From Allobosea sp. (GTDB lineage Bacteria > Pseudomonadota > Alphaproteobacteria > Rhizobiales > Beijerinckiaceae), in assembly GCF_017308075.1 (NCBI RefSeq), contig NZ_JAFKFX010000025.1, positions 219,056 through 283,055 of the forward strand: DNA of 64,000 nucleotides, given 5' to 3'. Position numbers and translations under genes: made by a program. This document shows, one piece after another, positions 25,968 through 33,648 of the stretch. The notes under the pieces were generated by a model. The model searched no databases. It saw only the letters and a program-made list of their open reading frames with translations, and was not told the origin of the DNA. The first letter of the stretch is position 1, and each line of letters starts with the position of its first letter.

Positions 25968-27242
25968 TCAGAAGCCGGCGACCTTTGGGAGCCAGAGGCT
26001 CAGGGCCGGGACGTAGGTGATGATCGCCAGCGCAACGATGAGCGCGATCAGGAAAGGCCAGAGCTCGCGGATCAGCGGCCCGAGCTTCTCCCTGGTGATC
26101 GCCATTGCGACGAAGCAGAGCACGCCGACCGGCGGTGTGACCTGGCCGATCACCAGATTGACCAGGAGGATGATCCCGAAATGCACGAGGTCGATCTGCA
26201 GCGAGGTCAGCAGCGGCAGCAGGATCGGCACCAGGATGATCATGATCGCGATCGTCTCCATGAACATGCCTGCGATCAGCAGGGCGACGTTCAGGATCAG
26301 CAGCACGACCAGCGGATCGGTGGAGATCGAGGTCATGAAGTCGGTGACGAGCTGCGGTGCCTGCTCGATCGCCAGGATCCAGCTGAACGGCGAGGCCGCC
26401 GCGACGATGGCGATGATCACCGCCGTCTCGCGCGCCGTGCCGACCAGGATCGCCGGAAGATCGGCGAGCCTTATCGAGCGATAGATGAACATGCCGACGA
26501 CCAGCGAATAGGCGGCGGCGACGCCGGCGATCTCGGTCGCAGTGAACAGGCCCGCGCGGAAGCCGACGATGATCAGGACCGGCATCAGGAGCGCCAGTGA
26601 AGCGTGCCGGAACTCGCTCCACAGGGTAGCGAGCGAGAAGGCGCCGGCCGGCCTGAAGTCGCGCCGCAGCGCCTGGATCGCGATCGTCCCCATGATGCAG
26701 CCGGCCATGACGAGGCCGGGAATGATGCCGGCAACGAAGAGCTGGCCGAGCGAGACGTTCGCCTGCCAGGCATAGACCACCATCAGGATCGAGGGCGGGA
26801 TGATCGGCCCGAGCGTGCCGGCGACGGCCGAGAGCGCCGCGCCGAAGGCGCGCGGATAGCCCATCTTCTCGAGCTGCGGCACGAAGACCCGCGCCGCAGC
26901 GGCGGTGTCAGCCACCGACGAGCCGGAAATGCCGGAGAGGAAGACCTCACCGACGACGAGCGTATGGGCCGGGCCGCCGCGGATATGACCGACCAGCGCC
27001 TTGGTGAAGCTGAACAGCCGCTCGGAAATCCCCGACGCGTTCATCAGCGAACCCGCGAGCGTGAACAGCGGGATCGCCAGCAGCGGGAAGGACTGCACGC
27101 CGGCAACCATGCGCTGGGCGGCGACCGTCAGCGGCACGCCTTCCATGAAGATGGCGAGCAGGGCCGAGCCCGCCATGGCGACCCAGATCGGCGTGCCGAC
27201 GACGAGCAGCGCTGCGAAGGTGAGGAGGAGGACAAGCACCAT
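25968..27242 (-). CDS. dctM: TRAP transporter large permease (DctM)
   Basis: A 424-residue inner-membrane protein with about twelve hydrophobic helices. The sequence begins MVLVLLLTFAALLVVGTPIWVAMAGSALLAI and has the signature segments VAGTLGPIIPPSILMVVYAW and NLVIGQVTPPVGVLCFVAM with their conserved prolines and glycines. It is the Na+-coupled transport subunit for organic acids delivered by DctP. It follows dctQ by six bases and is followed by the enolase-superfamily gene after 12 bases. Confidence 0.96.
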   Translation of the reverse strand: MVLVLLLTFAALLVVGTPIWVAMAGSALLAIFMEGVPLTVAAQRMVAGVQSFPLLAIPLFTLAGSLMNASGISERLFSFTKALVGHIRGGPAHTLVVGEVFLSGISGSSVADTAAAARVFVPQLEKMGYPRAFGAALSAVAGTLGPIIPPSILMVVYAWQANVSLGQLFVAGIIPGLVMAGCIMGTIAIQALRRDFRPAGAFSLATLWSEFRHASLALLMPVLIIVGFRAGLFTATEIAGVAAAYSLVVGMFIYRSIRLADLPAILVGTARETAVIIAIVAAASPFSWILAIEQAPQLVTDFMTSISTDPLVVLLILNVALLIAGMFMETIAIMIILVPILLPLLTSLQIDLVHFGIILLVNLVIGQVTPPVGVLCFVAMAITREKLGPLIRELWPFLIALIVALAIITYVPALSLWLPKVAGF

Positions 27243-27248
27243 GGCGGG

Positions 27249-27764
27249 TCACTCGCGCGTGGTGATGTCGGACCAGAGCGCGCCGGTGACGCCCTCGTCG
27301 ATCAGGTTGCGCAGGAGATGCAGCAGCGACAAAAGACTGCCGACGAAGAGCGGCGCGATCGCCCAGCCGGCGGAGATGCCGAGCATCGGGGTGAGATTGG
27401 GCATCTCGCGCTGCAGATAGAGCCAGGAATACCAGGTCAGCACGCCGAGCACCGCCGCCGTGACAGCCAAGGCCAGCACGCCGAAGGCGAAGCAGAGCCA
27501 GCGCGGCGCGAACAGCACGACGACGTCGATGATGATGTGCGTGCGGGCATGGAAGGCGTTGGCGACACCGAGGAAGATCATCCAGCCGAAGAGCAGCAGG
27601 ATCAGCTCCTCCGACCAGGTCAGCGGATCGTTGAGGACGTAGCGGAACACCACGGCCGCGCAGACCAGCGCGGCGATGATGCCGTGCAGGGCCGCGAGTG
27701 CGAGGTTCTCCAGGCGGCTCGACCAGTCGTCGAGCCGCCGGATCAAATCGAAGCCGGTCATCAT
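27249..27764 (-). CDS. dctQ: TRAP transporter small permease (DctQ)
   Basis: A 171-residue membrane protein with four predicted helices and the family motif VVFRYVLNDPLTWSEELILLLFGWMIFLG, about residues 38-66. It binds DctM to form the membrane complex. The first two codons are both ATG. The 237-base gap to dctP contains a hairpin at 27974-27995. Confidence 0.94.
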   Translation of the reverse strand: MMTGFDLIRRLDDWSSRLENLALAALHGIIAALVCAAVVFRYVLNDPLTWSEELILLLFGWMIFLGVANAFHARTHIIIDVVVLFAPRWLCFAFGVLALAVTAAVLGVLTWYSWLYLQREMPNLTPMLGISAGWAIAPLFVGSLLSLLHLLRNLIDEGVTGALWSDITTRE

Positions 27765-28001
27765 TGTGGACTCGGCGCCGTCGACTGGTGCTGCTGCAAG
27801 GCCTTCATGGAACCTCCTGCGCCATTCCGGAGCAGGCCGAAGCCCCGCCCCCGGAACCGATGCGTCTGGTCGAAAAGTCGGGATGGCCGATGCGCCCCAT
27901 TCAGAGGCGGCATCGGTCCTGGTTTCCGGGCACGGCGCCGACGCCCCGCCCGGACTGACCGTCAGGTTTCCCAGCCCGCCACACCGATGGCGGGCATCGG
28001 A
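27765..28001. other. Spacer between dctP and dctQ
   Basis: An unusually long gap for a TRAP operon. No gene is supported. It starts (reading on the minus strand) with the hairpin at 27974-27995. Confidence 0.45.
27974..27995 (-). other. Stem-loop directly after dctP
   Basis: GCCCGCCA and TGGCGGGC, 8-bp arms with a 6-base loop, lie six bases beyond the dctP stop. No U-tract follows. It is the same arrangement as the hairpin after the ABC binding-protein gene at 14690. Confidence 0.5.
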
Positions 28002-28997
28002 CTAGCGCTTGCGCTGGGCCTCGATCGCCGCCAGCACCCGCTCGACCTGGGGCTTGCCCCAGCGGCCTTCCATCGCCGTCGTCACCACCTTGGCCTTGGC
28101 CGCGAAGGCGTCACGGTCGACATCCTCGATGATCTTGGAACGACCGGACTTGCGGATGTCCTCCAGCATCGAGGCTTCGCGCTTCTGCTGCAGATAGGTG
28201 TTCATCGCCGAGGCGCGGGCGGCTTCCGCGAACAGCACCTCGCGATGCTCGGGCTTGAGTTTGGCGAGGCTGTCCTTGTTGATGACGATCATGTTGTTCT
28301 GGAGCATGTGCTTGGTCATCGCGACATAGCCCTGCACCTCGTAGAACTTGCGCGAGAAGATCGTCGGGATCGGGTTCTCCTGCCCGTCGACCGTCTTCTG
28401 CTGCAGGGCGGTGTAGACCTCGCCGAACGGGACGGGCGTCGGTGCGCCGCCGAAGGCCTTGATCATCTCGACCCAGACCGGGCTTTCCGGCACACGGATC
28501 TTCAGCCCCTGCACGTCCTCGGGCTTCTTCACGGCCCGGTCGAGCGTCGTCATGTTGCGCCAGCCCCAGTACCAGATGCGGCTGACCGGCACGATATTGT
28601 GCTTGTCGCGCAGCTCGTCGAAGATCGGGTCGAAGGCGTCGGAACGGATGATCGCCTCGGCCTCGGTCCAGTCCTTCCACAGGAAGGGCGCGCTCGGGAT
28701 CTCGAGCGCCGGAACGAGCGAGGACGCCGCCGCCATGGACGGTGCCGAGATGTCGAGCGCACCTTCCTTGACCTGCTTGAACAGGTCGATCTCCTTGCCG
28801 AGTTGCTCGGCCGGGAAGACGCGGACGGTGACCGCGCCCTTGGTGCCCTTGTTCACGCGGTCAGCGAATTCGGCGAAGAGTTCGCCGGCGATCTCGCTCG
28901 TGGTGTTGGCGTGGCCGAAGCGCAGCGTCTGGGCCTGGGCCGCACTCGCCACGAAGCCTCCGGCGATCAGCGCGGCGGCGGCGATCCGTTTCAGCAT
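28002..28997 (-). CDS. dctP: TRAP transporter solute-binding protein (DctP)
   Basis: A 331-residue periplasmic protein with a Sec signal peptide (MLKRIAAAALIAGGFVASAAQAQ, cleavage after AQA). The conserved ligand-carboxylate arginine is in GLKIRVPESPVWVEM, and the following PVPFGEVYTALQQKTVDGQENP is the DctP family hallmark. It binds a carboxylate, probably a sugar acid or aldarate given the enolase-superfamily gene in the operon. Confidence 0.96.
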   Translation of the reverse strand: MLKRIAAAALIAGGFVASAAQAQTLRFGHANTTSEIAGELFAEFADRVNKGTKGAVTVRVFPAEQLGKEIDLFKQVKEGALDISAPSMAAASSLVPALEIPSAPFLWKDWTEAEAIIRSDAFDPIFDELRDKHNIVPVSRIWYWGWRNMTTLDRAVKKPEDVQGLKIRVPESPVWVEMIKAFGGAPTPVPFGEVYTALQQKTVDGQENPIPTIFSRKFYEVQGYVAMTKHMLQNNMIVINKDSLAKLKPEHREVLFAEAARASAMNTYLQQKREASMLEDIRKSGRSKIIEDVDRDAFAAKAKVVTTAMEGRWGKPQVERVLAAIEAQRKR

Positions 28998-29050
28998 GTC
29001 TTTTCCTCCCTCTGTCGAAGGCCGGGCCGTTTTCGGCCTCGGCCGGTTGG

Positions 29051-29722
29051 CTATTTGATCAATCGTTCATAGGAGCCCTGGAGATGCCGGCGCATCGCAT
29101 CGGCGGCGGCTTCGGGATCGCCGGCCTCGAGCGCATCGACGATGGCGTGATGCTCGCGATGGGTCGGACCGACATCCTGCTCGCGCGTCAGGTAGAGGCG
29201 CGAGATGTGGAGATGGAAACGTAAGTCGTCATAGCTTTTCAGCGCGACCTGGTTGCCGGCCAGCTGCAGGACGATGCGATGGAAGCGGTCATCCGCTTCC
29301 GTGAAAGCGCGATGGCTGCGGTATTCGCGCGAAGGCTCCCCGGCCATCATCGCTGCGACCGCGTCGCGCAGCCCGGCGATCGCCTCGGGAGCCGGCCGGC
29401 GCCGCGCCGCCTCGGCCGCAGCCCAGGGCTCGATCACGCCGCGAAAACTGTAGACGTCCTCATAATAGCGCTGGTCCGGCACCGGCGCCGTCGCGAAACC
29501 GACGAAGGGCTCGGCGCGGACCAGCCCCTCGGCGGCGAGTCGCATCAGCGCCTCGCGGATCGGCGTCGAGCTGACGGCGAACTCGCGCACCAGCGCGTCG
29601 ATATTGAGCCGTTCCCCCGGCACATAGGCCTGGTCGAGAATGCGTTCCTTGATCAGCTCATAGACCTGCCCGGCCAGAACGACCCGGGACGGCTTACGGA
29701 ATGTGGGTTCGGCATGCATCAT
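29051..29722 (-). CDS. GntR family (FCD-type) transcriptional regulator
   Basis: A 223-residue regulator. The winged helix covers about 10-80, with SSTPIREALMRLAAEGLVRAEP as the recognition part. The FCD domain keeps the metal or ligand-binding residues D and H in EADDRFHRIVLQLAGN and HREHHAIVDALEAGD. It is the first gene of the TRAP/enolase operon and lies just after a 24-bp inverted repeat at 29738-29761. Autoregulation with induction by the transported acid is likely. Confidence 0.92.
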   Translation of the reverse strand: MMHAEPTFRKPSRVVLAGQVYELIKERILDQAYVPGERLNIDALVREFAVSSTPIREALMRLAAEGLVRAEPFVGFATAPVPDQRYYEDVYSFRGVIEPWAAAEAARRRPAPEAIAGLRDAVAAMMAGEPSREYRSHRAFTEADDRFHRIVLQLAGNQVALKSYDDLRFHLHISRLYLTREQDVGPTHREHHAIVDALEAGDPEAAADAMRRHLQGSYERLIK

Positions 29723-29737
29723 GGATCGTGCATGATT

Positions 29738-29761
29738 TTGACATAGACCAAACTAAGTCAA
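29738..29761. promoter_or_regulatory. Inverted-repeat operator before the GntR-TRAP operon
   Basis: TTGACATAG-N6-CTAAGTCAA: 9-bp arms that match at eight positions, 15 bases before the GntR start and 79 before folD. It is AT-rich against a GC-rich background and is the obvious binding site for the adjacent regulator. Confidence 0.6.
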
Positions 29762-29840
29762 GGCCTTCCGGTCATGCGGCCTTGTTTGCGCTGCAGCGAT
29801 CGCGCATGAGAACGGCTCGCGAGAACGCAAGGACGAGCAC

Positions 29841-30704
29841 ATGCCGGGACAAGCGCGCATCATCGACGGCAAGGCGGCGGCAGCCGAGCTGCGGGCCGAG
29901 ATCGGTCGCGAGGTCACTGCCATCAAGGCGGCCAAGGGTCTGGTGCCCGGCCTCCACGTCGTCCTCGTCGGTGACGATCCCGCCAGCCGCGTCTACGTCG
30001 CCTCCAAGGAGAAGCTCGCGGCCGAAGTCGGCATGAACTCCGCCGCACACCGCCTGCCTGCTGAGACGACCGAAGCCGAACTCCTCGCCAAGATCGCGGC
30101 GCTGAACGCTGACGCTGCGGTTGATGGCATCCTGGTCCAGTTGCCTCTGCCCAAGCATATCGACACCGGCCGGATCATCGACGCGATCGACCCGGCCAAG
30201 GATGTCGACGGGCTGCACCCGATCAATGCCGGCCTGCTCGCCGGCGGCAAGAACGGCCTCGTGCCCTGCACCCCGCTCGGCAGCATGCTGCTGCTGAAGC
30301 AGACCCTGCCGTCGCTGTCCGGGCTGGAGGCCGTCGTCATTGGCCGTTCGGAGCTGGTCGGCCGGCCGGTCGCGCAGCTCCTGCTTCAGGCCGACTGCAC
30401 CGTGACCATCGCGCATTCGCGCACACGCGACCTGCCCGCCGTGGTGAAGCGTGCCGACATCGTCGTCGCCGCCGTCGGCCGTCCGCTGATGATCAAGGGC
30501 GACTGGATCAAACCCGGCGCCACCGTGATCGATGTCGGCATCAACCGGATGCCCGACGGCAAGCTCGCCGGCGATGTCGACTTCGCCGAGGCGGTCACGG
30601 TCGCCGGCGCGATCACGCCGGTCCCGGGCGGCGTCGGCCCGATGACCATCGCCTGCCTGCTGCGCAACACGCTGACCGCATTTCACGCGCGGCGGGGCGC
30701 ATAA
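29841..30704 (+). CDS. folD: Bifunctional methylenetetrahydrofolate dehydrogenase / cyclohydrolase
   Basis: A 287-residue cytosolic enzyme that interconverts 5,10-methylene-, methenyl- and 10-formyl-tetrahydrofolate. The catalytic region [14 protein letters not shown] holds the active-site Y and [15 protein letters not shown] is the FolD signature, and the NADP part [17 protein letters not shown] is intact. [15 protein letters not shown] closes the protein. It is transcribed away from the GntR operon and ends at a clear terminator. Confidence 0.97.
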   Translation: MPGQARIIDGKAAAAELRAEIGREVTAIKAAKGLVPGLHVVLVGDDPASRVYVASKEKLAAEVGMNSAAHRLPAETTEAELLAKIAALNADAAVDGILVQLPLPKHIDTGRIIDAIDPAKDVDGLHPINAGLLAGGKNGLVPCTPLGSMLLLKQTLPSLSGLEAVVIGRSELVGRPVAQLLLQADCTVTIAHSRTRDLPAVVKRADIVVAAVGRPLMIKGDWIKPGATVIDVGINRMPDGKLAGDVDFAEAVTVAGAITPVPGGVGPMTIACLLRNTLTAFHARRGA

Positions 30705-30736
30705 GCGCCCCTGCTCCGACCGTCCCAGAAAGCAAG

Positions 30737-30764
30737 ACGCCCGGCTCTTCGCCGGGCGTTTCTC
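30737..30764 (+). terminator. Rho-independent terminator after folD
   Basis: ACGCCCGGC and GCCGGGCGT, perfect 9-bp arms with loop TCTTC, followed by TTTCTCGTT. Confidence 0.85.
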
Positions 30765-30812
30765 GTTCTGCGCAAGCCTACAGGCCCGGGCTCCTTTGGC
30801 GAGCGAGGCCGA

Positions 30813-32210
30813 TCACATATGGATCGGGCGCTTGTCGACGGCGAGCGCCGCTTCCTTGACCGCCTCGGCCAGCGTCGGATGCGCATGGCAGGTGCGGGCG
30901 AGGTCCTCGGCCGAGCCGCCGAACTCCATCAGCACCGTCACCTCGGCGATCAGGTCGCCGGCATGCGGGCCGATGATGTGGCAGCCGAGCACGCGGTCGG
31001 TCGCGGCGTCGGCGAGGACCTTCACGAAACCGTCGGTATGGCGCATGGCGCGGGCCCGGCCATTGGCGGTGAAGGGGAACTTGCCGACCTTGTAGGCGAT
31101 CCCTGCAGCCTTGAGCTCCTCCTCGGTCTTGCCGATCGCGGCGACCTCGGGAGCAGTGTAGACGATGCCGGGAATCGCGTCGTAGTTCACATGGCCATGC
31201 TTGCCGGCAATGATCTCGGCGGCCGCGACGCCCTCATCCTCGGCCTTGTGCGCCAGCATCGGCCCGCGCACCACGTCGCCGATGGCGTAGATGCCCGGCA
31301 CATTGGTACGGAAATGATCGTCGATCACGACGCGGCCGCGCTCGGTCGCGACGCCGGCCTTGTCGAGGCCGAGCCCGTCCGTGTTCGGGCGGCGGCCGAT
31401 CGCAACCAGCACGATATCGGCGCCCAGCGTCTTGGCCTCGCCGCCGGCGGCGGGCTCGACGGTGACGGTCGCACCCTTCTTGCCGGTCTCGACCTTGGTG
31501 ACCTTCGAGCCGAGATGGAAGGTGAAGCCCTGCTTCTGCAAGATGCGCTGGAACTGCTTGGCGACCTCGTCATCCATGCCGGGCAGGATCCGGTCGAGAT
31601 ATTCGACCACGGTGACCTTGGCGCCGAGACGCGCCCAGACAGAGCCGATCTCGAGCCCGATCACGCCGGCGCCGACGACCAGCAGCTCCTTCGGAACAGC
31701 GGTCAGCTCGAGCGCGCCGGTCGAGGTGACGATGGTCTTCTCATCGGTGGTGACGCCGGGCAGCGGCGCCGATTCCGAGCCGGTGGCGATGACGATGTTC
31801 TTGGTCGTCAGCTCCTGGGTCTTGCCGTCCTCGGCGGTGACCACGACCTTGCCGGCAGCCGGGATCGAGGCCGTGCCGTGGAAGGGCTCGATCTTGTTCT
31901 TTTTCAGCAGGAAGGCGACGCCGTTGACATTGGCGTCGACCGTCTCCTGCTTGTGGACCAGCATCTGCTTCAGGTCGAGCTTGGGCGTGCCGACATCGAT
32001 GCCGAGGCTGGCGAAGGTGTGGCCGGCTTCGGAGAACATCTCGGAGGCGTGCAGCAGCGCCTTGGAGGGGATGCAGCCGACATTCAGGCAGGTGCCGCCA
32101 TGGCTCTTGCGCTTCTCGACCACCGCGACCTTGAGGCCGAGCTGGGCGGCGCGGATGGCGCAGACATAGCCGCCGGGGCCGGTTCCGATGACGACGAGAT
32201 CGTAGGACAT
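30813..32210 (-). CDS. lpdA: Dihydrolipoyl dehydrogenase (E3)
   Basis: A 465-residue FAD-dependent disulfide oxidoreductase, the E3 subunit that reoxidises lipoamide on E2. FAD is bound at [17 protein letters not shown], the redox disulfide is in [19 protein letters not shown] is bound at [17 protein letters not shown], and the C-terminal dimer motif [16 protein letters not shown] holds the catalytic H and E. Its place after sucB points to the 2-oxoglutarate dehydrogenase complex, though E3 may also serve other complexes. Confidence 0.97.
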   Translation of the reverse strand: MSYDLVVIGTGPGGYVCAIRAAQLGLKVAVVEKRKSHGGTCLNVGCIPSKALLHASEMFSEAGHTFASLGIDVGTPKLDLKQMLVHKQETVDANVNGVAFLLKKNKIEPFHGTASIPAAGKVVVTAEDGKTQELTTKNIVIATGSESAPLPGVTTDEKTIVTSTGALELTAVPKELLVVGAGVIGLEIGSVWARLGAKVTVVEYLDRILPGMDDEVAKQFQRILQKQGFTFHLGSKVTKVETGKKGATVTVEPAAGGEAKTLGADIVLVAIGRRPNTDGLGLDKAGVATERGRVVIDDHFRTNVPGIYAIGDVVRGPMLAHKAEDEGVAAAEIIAGKHGHVNYDAIPGIVYTAPEVAAIGKTEEELKAAGIAYKVGKFPFTANGRARAMRHTDGFVKVLADAATDRVLGCHIIGPHAGDLIAEVTVLMEFGGSAEDLARTCHAHPTLAEAVKEAALAVDKRPIHM

Positions 32211-32289
32211 TGCTCAGGCCTCTCAACGCCCGTCTTGGTCGGGCTGGTCCCGACCATCCACGTCTCTGGGGTCGGAGGGTAAGTCGTGG

Positions 32290-32316
32290 ATGCCCGGGAC
32301 AAGCCCGGGCATGACG
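32290..32316. repeat. Palindromic CATGACG repeat element between sucB and lpdA
   Basis: ATGCCCGGG and CCCGGGCAT around ACAAG, ending in CATGACG. It is related to the elements at 9148 and 50217. Within the TCA operon it could tune expression of lpdA. Confidence 0.55.
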
Positions 32317-32328
32317 GTGTGGCAGGTC

Positions 32329-33555
32329 TCAGAGGTCGAGGACGAGGCGCGCCGGGTCTTCCAGCGCCTCCTTGATGCGCACCAGGAAGGTCACGGCCTC
32401 CTTGCCGTCGATGATGCGGTGGTCATAGGAAACCGCCAGATACATCATCGGACGCACGACGATCTGGCCGCCGACCACCATCGGCCGCTCCTGGATCTTG
32501 TGCATGCCGAGGATAGCCGACTGCGGCGCGTTGAGGATCGGTGTCGACATCAGCGAGCCGTAGACGCCACCATTCGAGATCGTGAAGGTGCCGCCCTGCA
32601 TGTCCTCGATCTTGAGCGAGCCGTCGCGCGCCTTCTTGCCGAGGACGCCGATCTCCTTCTCGACACCGGCGATCGAGAGCTGGTCGGCATCGCGCACCAC
32701 CGGCACCACCAGGCCCTTATCGGTGCCGACGGCGACCGCGACATGGTAGTAGTTCTTGTAGACGATATCGGTGCCGTCGATCTCGGCGTTGACCGAGGGG
32801 ATCTCCTTCAGCGCCTGCACGCAGGCCTTCACGAAGAAGCCCATGAAGCCGAGCTTGACGCCGTGCTTCTTCTCGAAGACGTCCTTGTACTGGTTGCGCA
32901 GCGCCATCACCGCCGACATGTCCACCTCGTTGAAGGTGGTCAGCATCGCCGCGGTGTTCTGGGCTTCCTTCAGACGGCGCGCGATGGTCTGGCGCAGCTT
33001 GGTCATCTTGACGCGCTCTTCGCGCGAGGCATCGTCCGGCGCCGAGGGAGCGCGGACCTGCGCGACAGGCGCCGGGGCCGCAGCGGCGGCCGGAGCCGTC
33101 GCGATCGCCGCGAGCATGTCGCCCTTGGTGACGCGGCCATCCTTGCCCGAGGCCGCGACGCTCGACGGATCGACGCCGCTCTCCGCGGCGAGGCGGGCGA
33201 CGGCCGGGCCGGAATCGGCGGCCTTGGTCGCGGCGCCCGAAGCGGCCGGCGCGGGCGCGGCAGCAGCCGGCTTGGCAACTTCGGCAGCCGGCTTCGGCGA
33301 CGCAGCGGCGACAGCGCCGCCGGCGGTGATCGACCCCAGCAGGGCGTTGACGCCGACCGTCTCGCCTTCCTTGGCGACGATCTCGCCAAGCACGCCGGCG
33401 GTCGGCGCGTTGACCTCGAGCGTCACCTTGTCGGTTTCGAGCTCGACCAGGGGCTCGTCGGCCTTCACCGCATCGCCGGGCTTCTTGAACCACTTGCCGA
33501 TGGTCGCCTCGGAAACGGACTCGCCGAGGGTGGGTACGCGGATTTCGGTCGCCAT
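32329..33555 (-). CDS. sucB: 2-oxoglutarate dehydrogenase E2, dihydrolipoyl succinyltransferase
   Basis: A 408-residue core subunit. One lipoyl domain is at 1-75 with the modified lysine in [11 protein letters not shown], an alanine and proline-rich linker runs to about 110, an E3-binding domain at about 115-155 ([26 protein letters not shown]), and the catalytic domain fills the rest with the active-site [13 protein letters not shown]. It passes succinyl groups to CoA. It follows sucA by 93 bases. Confidence 0.97.
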   Translation of the reverse strand: MATEIRVPTLGESVSEATIGKWFKKPGDAVKADEPLVELETDKVTLEVNAPTAGVLGEIVAKEGETVGVNALLGSITAGGAVAAASPKPAAEVAKPAAAAPAPAASGAATKAADSGPAVARLAAESGVDPSSVAASGKDGRVTKGDMLAAIATAPAAAAAPAPVAQVRAPSAPDDASREERVKMTKLRQTIARRLKEAQNTAAMLTTFNEVDMSAVMALRNQYKDVFEKKHGVKLGFMGFFVKACVQALKEIPSVNAEIDGTDIVYKNYYHVAVAVGTDKGLVVPVVRDADQLSIAGVEKEIGVLGKKARDGSLKIEDMQGGTFTISNGGVYGSLMSTPILNAPQSAILGMHKIQERPMVVGGQIVVRPMMYLAVSYDHRIIDGKEAVTFLVRIKEALEDPARLVLDL

Positions 33556-33648
33556 GTCAGGCCTCTTCTCGTGTCTTGGTCTCGAACCCGGTGCCGAAAG
33601 ACGGGGCGGTCTTCGGGGAACACCGGGCTCCGGCGATAGCGGAGCGGA

